A stretch of DNA of 15,116 bases from Syntrophaceae bacterium UBA5744. GTDB lineage: Bacteria; Desulfobacterota; Syntrophia; Syntrophales; UBA2192. Positions 12,630 through 15,116 of this stretch are shown here, one piece after another. How positions within the stretch are numbered: position 1 is the first letter of the stretch; each line of letters begins with the position of its first letter. A program made the position numbers and the translations under genes. The stretch is taken from positions 404-15,519 of the forward strand of contig DIFQ01000030.1 in the NCBI GenBank assembly GCA_002419215.1, in the 5' to 3' direction. The notes below the pieces were generated by a model. That model made no database searches and was not told the origin of the DNA. It saw only the letters and a list, made by a program, of their open reading frames with translations.

Positions 12630-13925
12630 ATGCACAGGCCGCTGGAGCCGAAAACCGGCAGGGATCGGCAGTCGACGGATCGGGAACTTCCCGTCCCGAC
12701 GAATCCCGTCATCATGGCAACGCTTCGCGCCATTTACGCGGGAGGCTCGAGGGACCGGTGGCGGTCGAATTCCTTCGGGCGGCCCTATTACCGTCACGAG
12801 GCGCGCGACGGGAGGATTTCACTTTTTTTCGACAGCCCGCCGGACTTCAAATCCCGCTTTCACCCGCACTATATTGCCACGCCCCGGATGGATTTCGTTT
12901 ACTCGGGTAAGCTTCGGCAAATCGTTTCCCGTCTTTCCGTGGAGACGGCCGATGTTTTCCTGATCCTCATGTCCCGTATCGCAGGGCTGAACAATCCGAT
13001 CAACGGTGTTGCCCGGATCGGCCTCGATGAGATTGCGAAACTCAGGGGTGTGAACCTGCGTCATGGCCGTTCCCGCACGCTCTTCGAGGACTTCCGGCAG
13101 GAAGTGCTTCGGCTTGCCGATATGCGCCTGACCATGTCGTGGAAGGACTACCGCGGCGGGGGCACGGTCAGCCTCGGACGGGAAAGGCCGGACAGGCTTC
13201 TCGACATCCTGGATATGGAGCACGAGAAGGACGGCCGGACGTGGACGGCCTTCCGTTTCCGCTGCGGGCAGGCCCTGTCCCACTTTCTCGATCCCGAAGG
13301 CCTTCGATGGATCGGGTACTACAGCCGATCCCTCCTGAGACTCAACCCCTACACGGATGCCTTCACAAAAAAACTGGGGACCTACTGGATCATGCTCGGC
13401 ATCATTGCCGGCAAGAAGGGCCAGCAGCCCGCTGCAACGCCGAGAACGATCCTCGATTTCTGCGGCGAAGCCATTCACGGGCAGGCCCCCGGCAGGACGG
13501 TGGATGCCTTCATCCGGGCCCACGAGCGGCTCGCCGATATCGGCGTGCTGGAATCCCTGCCGGTCCTGGAGCCGCCCGACCGCGGGCGGGGCTATTTCCG
13601 TGAGTGGCTGGACCGGCCCCTGACCATAAGGCTGTCCGGTCGTCTCTGGCGGATCCGGGAGACCGCGCGGACGGGATTTTCCCCGAAACGGCGCAGGAAG
13701 CGCGAGGCCCCTGCCTTCGTGCCATCCACCGCGAGGGAGCTGCAGGCAAACCCCGTCCTGATCCGGCAGTTGAGGGCAGAGCGGCGGCTGCGGCAGGAAG
13801 AGCTCGCCCGCTCCCTGGGGGTGACCCGCCAGACGCTCTCCGGTTACGAGCGAGGGCTGAGGCCGTTGCCGGAAGACAAGGCCATCGTCCTTCTGGATCT
13901 CTGGCAGCGCAACACCCGGCAGTGA
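12630..13925 (+). CDS. Unfamiliar protein with C-terminal Cro/CI helix-turn-helix; N-terminal part faintly replication-initiator-like
   Basis: A 431-residue basic protein. AGGAGG is 9 bases before the ATG. The C-terminal segment (about 376-425) is a clear HTH_3/XRE DNA-binding domain: RAERRLRQEELARSLGVTRQTLSGYERG. Before it lies a basic linker (KRRRKREAP). The main body (about 85-340) is not a family I recognise. Its LSVETADVFLILMSRIAG...IGLDEIAKLRGV element and the later YYSRSLLRLNPYTDAFTKKLGTYW element recall the two winged-helix units of plasmid RepA/TrfA-type initiators, but this is only a visual likeness. No recombinase or nuclease motif is seen. Three phased direct repeats lie just after the gene. 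It is certainly coding; it could be a regulator or a domesticated initiator. Confidence 0.85.
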   Translation: MHRPLEPKTGRDRQSTDRELPVPTNPVIMATLRAIYAGGSRDRWRSNSFGRPYYRHEARDGRISLFFDSPPDFKSRFHPHYIATPRMDFVYSGKLRQIVSRLSVETADVFLILMSRIAGLNNPINGVARIGLDEIAKLRGVNLRHGRSRTLFEDFRQEVLRLADMRLTMSWKDYRGGGTVSLGRERPDRLLDILDMEHEKDGRTWTAFRFRCGQALSHFLDPEGLRWIGYYSRSLLRLNPYTDAFTKKLGTYWIMLGIIAGKKGQQPAATPRTILDFCGEAIHGQAPGRTVDAFIRAHERLADIGVLESLPVLEPPDRGRGYFREWLDRPLTIRLSGRLWRIRETARTGFSPKRRRKREAPAFVPSTARELQANPVLIRQLRAERRLRQEELARSLGVTRQTLSGYERGLRPLPEDKAIVLLDLWQRNTRQ

Positions 13926-13950
13926 CGGCGGGCCTGCCGGGCGCCCGGGG

Positions 13951-14000
13951 CACCCATGCAGGGAATAATCGCACCCATCCTGCGGGCAAGGGACACCCAT
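13951..14000. repeat. Three helically phased CACCCAT direct repeats
   Basis: CACCCAT occurs at 13951-13957, 13972-13978 and 13994-14000, i.e. at intervals of 21 and 22 bases, two turns of the helix. The bases between differ. The set lies 26 bases after the stop of the helix-turn-helix gene. This spacing is typical of iterons or operator arrays, but three heptamers is a small sample. Confidence 0.5.
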
Positions 14001-14026
14001 CACGCAGCGAAGTTTTTTCCCGCAGG
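13979..14026. repeat. 8-bp inverted repeat flanking a T-run, possible terminator
   Basis: CCTGCGGG (13979-13986) and CCCGCAGG (14019-14026) are perfect inverted copies 32 bases apart. The region between contains the third CACCCAT and a run of six T residues. It may be a long-loop stem at the end of the helix-turn-helix transcript, or part of a protein-binding array. Confidence 0.35.
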
Positions 14027-14062
14027 CCCGATCGGCTCTCGCATTCTGCCTTTGCGGCGGCT

Positions 14063-14137
14063 TAACATTTCTTAAAAGTAACAAAAGAAATAACCCTCGT
14101 TTTCCATAAAAACCAGTATATCCCTCCTTTTTATAAT
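14063..14137 (+). promoter_or_regulatory. AT-rich patch with TATAAT box upstream of the crotonase gene
   Basis: A markedly AT-rich stretch in a GC-rich window. It holds the inverted repeat ATTTCTT/AAGAAAT (11-base spacer, from about 14067) and ends in a perfect -10 box TATAAT at 14132-14137. No good -35 box is found 15-18 bases upstream, so an activator may be needed. The crotonase gene begins 38 bases later. Confidence 0.42.
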
Positions 14138-14174
14138 GGGGCCGTTTCCAACCGCCAACGTACAGGAGGGAGCC

Positions 14175-14927
14175 ATGGAATACATATCCAGAACGGATCA
14201 GGACGGGATTTCCCGGGTCGTGATCCGCCGCGGCAAGGTAAACGCGTTCAACGACAACCTGATCGACGAGATGAGCCGGACCTTCGGGGAGCTTGCCCTT
14301 GACCCGTCGGTCCGTTCGATCGTCCTGACGGGCACGGGGAAGTTTTTCTCCTTCGGGTTCGACATCCCCCAGTTCCTGGGCTACGACAGGGAGCGGTTCA
14401 CCCGCTACCTGGCAAACTTCACCCGTCTGTACCGGGATATCTTTCTGCACCCGAAGCCCGTCGTGGCGATGCTCAACGGACACACGATCGCCGGGGCCTG
14501 CATGATCGCCACGTCCTGCGATTACAGGCTCATGGTCCCGGGCAAGGCCAGGATCTCGCTCAACGAGATCAACTTCGGCTCGTCCGTCTTTGCGGGGTCC
14601 GTGGAGATGCTCAAGCGGCTCGTCGGGCCCCGGATGGCCGAGAACGTTCTCTACAGCGGCGCCATGTACACCGCCGAAGAGGCGTTGCGGATGGGCCTGG
14701 TCGACCGGGTCGCCTCCGAGGAGAACCTTGAAGAGGAGACGATGAAGGTCGCCCGGGAGTATGCCGCCAGGGACCCCGACGCGTTCAGGAGCATCAAGGG
14801 GCTCCTCCGGCGGGCCGTGGCCGAGCGGATGGAGAAGACGGAACGGGACTCCATCGAGGAGTTCGTCCGAATCTGGTACTCGGAGAAGACCTGGGCGAGG
14901 TTGCAGGGCAAAACGATCCACGGGTAA
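14175..14927 (+). CDS. Crotonase-fold enoyl-CoA hydratase/isomerase (enoyl-CoA isomerase-like)
   Basis: A 250-residue crotonase-superfamily protein; AGGAGGGA just before the ATG fixes the start. The oxyanion-hole segments FFSFGFDIPQF (about 56-66) and NGHTIAGACMIATSCD (about 104-119) are present. At the place of catalytic Glu144 of rat enoyl-CoA hydratase there is Met (GACM). The second acid, Glu164, is kept in ISLNEINFG. A single Glu with an LNE motif is the pattern of mitochondrial delta3,delta2-enoyl-CoA isomerase (ECI1), so isomerisation rather than hydration is likely. It would act on acyl-CoA in the cytoplasm, in beta-oxidation or a related route. It has its own promoter candidate and no metabolic neighbours in this window. 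Confidence 0.9.
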   Translation: MEYISRTDQDGISRVVIRRGKVNAFNDNLIDEMSRTFGELALDPSVRSIVLTGTGKFFSFGFDIPQFLGYDRERFTRYLANFTRLYRDIFLHPKPVVAMLNGHTIAGACMIATSCDYRLMVPGKARISLNEINFGSSVFAGSVEMLKRLVGPRMAENVLYSGAMYTAEEALRMGLVDRVASEENLEEETMKVAREYAARDPDAFRSIKGLLRRAVAERMEKTERDSIEEFVRIWYSEKTWARLQGKTIHG

Positions 14928-14931
14928 GGTT

Positions 14932-14959
14932 CGAGGACCGAGGAACGAGGTCCGAGGAG
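14932..14959 (+). repeat. Four tandem CGAGGNN heptamers
   Basis: CGAGGAC, CGAGGAA, CGAGGTC... read in register as CGAGGAC (14932), CGAGGAA (14939 on), CGAGGTC (14946) and CGAGGAG (14953). The array begins 5 bases after the crotonase stop. A 19-base segment (14927-14945) recurs inverted at 10167-10185. Confidence 0.6.
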
Positions 14960-15014
14960 GACAATGAAGTGCCTGAGTGAAGAGATAAAAGAAGACAGTC
15001 ATTGCGAGCAACAG

Positions 15015-15035
15015 ACCCCGACTTGGAGTCGGGGT
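15015..15035. terminator. Perfect hairpin, possible terminator of the crotonase transcript
   Basis: ACCCCGACT (15015-15023) pairs with AGTCGGGGT (15027-15035) around the loop TGG. Only a short T tract follows. It is preceded by GTCATTGCGAGC (from about 14999), a common dispersed intergenic sequence in related genomes as far as I recall. Confidence 0.45.
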
Positions 15036-15068
15036 TATCGATGAAAGAAACACCTTTAATCTCGTAGG

Positions 15069-15113
15069 GCCCGATCCCCGATCGGGCTTGTCGGGCCGTT
15101 CGGGGAACGGCCC
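15069..15113. repeat. Two adjacent perfect hairpins with 3-base loops
   Basis: GCCCGATC/GATCGGGC with loop CCC (15069-15087) and GGGCCGTTC/GAACGGCCC with loop GGG (15093-15113) follow one another within 45 bases. Together with the hairpin at 15015-15035 they make a cluster of three. They are probably a repetitive extragenic palindrome element that may run past the window. Confidence 0.55.
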
Positions 15114-15116
15114 CTA

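Noticed and set aside
13945..14005. CRISPR-like array
   Set aside because: The repeat unit is only 7 bases, three copies, with no long repeats and no cas genes in the window.
12819..15053. 744-codon open frame on the minus strand
   Set aside because: It runs antisense to the helix-turn-helix and crotonase genes, which have clear families and ribosome sites. Its Pro/Arg/Gly/His-rich translation is the usual shadow of GC-rich coding DNA.

Overview
The window (about 61-65% GC by eye) looks like chromosomal DNA of a strictly anaerobic, selenocysteine-using deltaproteobacterium (Desulfobacterota; Syntrophales, Syntrophobacterales or a sulfate-reducer relative). The evidence is a tandem pair of MinD-type ATPases carrying ferredoxin domains next to an Mrp ATPase, an HdrB/HdrD-like CCG protein, an FmdB zinc ribbon, a selenoprotein peroxiredoxin, and pilins beside an HD-GYP protein. 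The taxonomic call is an inference from gene content. Nearly all genes lie on the plus strand.

Region 1 (1-6490) is a dense plus-strand run centred on Fe-S and metal chemistry: MinD-ferredoxin ATPase (5' end cut off by the window), a second MinD-ferredoxin ATPase, Mrp/ApbC Fe-S carrier, COG0731-type radical SAM protein, FmdB zinc ribbon, short metallo-beta-lactamase-fold protein, IscU/NifU-like scaffold, TrmO tRNA methyltransferase, and a CCG-domain Fe-S oxidoreductase. The MinD-MinD-Mrp core resembles the orange-protein (ORP) loci of Desulfovibrio.

Region 2 (6491-10110) opens with a peroxiredoxin whose reading frame is interrupted by TGA exactly at the peroxidatic position. The TGA is followed by a SECIS-like hairpin, so it is read as selenocysteine. 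A strong terminator closes this unit. Then come a CGGC-domain protein, a second metallo-beta-lactamase-fold protein, a decayed fragment of a second selenocysteine peroxiredoxin (9046-9130, in-frame TGA retained), and a secreted ChbG/YdjC-type deacetylase with its own terminator.

Region 3 (10111-12452) holds a 370-base gene-free stretch with a palindrome, a GC hairpin and a good sigma-54 promoter candidate. It is followed by a type IV prepilin-like gene, an HD-GYP cyclic-di-GMP phosphodiesterase and a second prepilin gene, ending in a hairpin terminator. The layout suggests a pilus or pseudopilus module tied to c-di-GMP.

Region 4 (12453-15116) holds an unfamiliar 431-residue protein with a Cro/CI helix-turn-helix at its C-terminus and an N-terminal part faintly like plasmid replication initiators. 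Three helically phased CACCCAT repeats and an AT-rich patch lie immediately downstream. A crotonase-fold enoyl-CoA isomerase-like gene follows. The window ends in non-coding sequence with heptamer repeats and three perfect hairpins.
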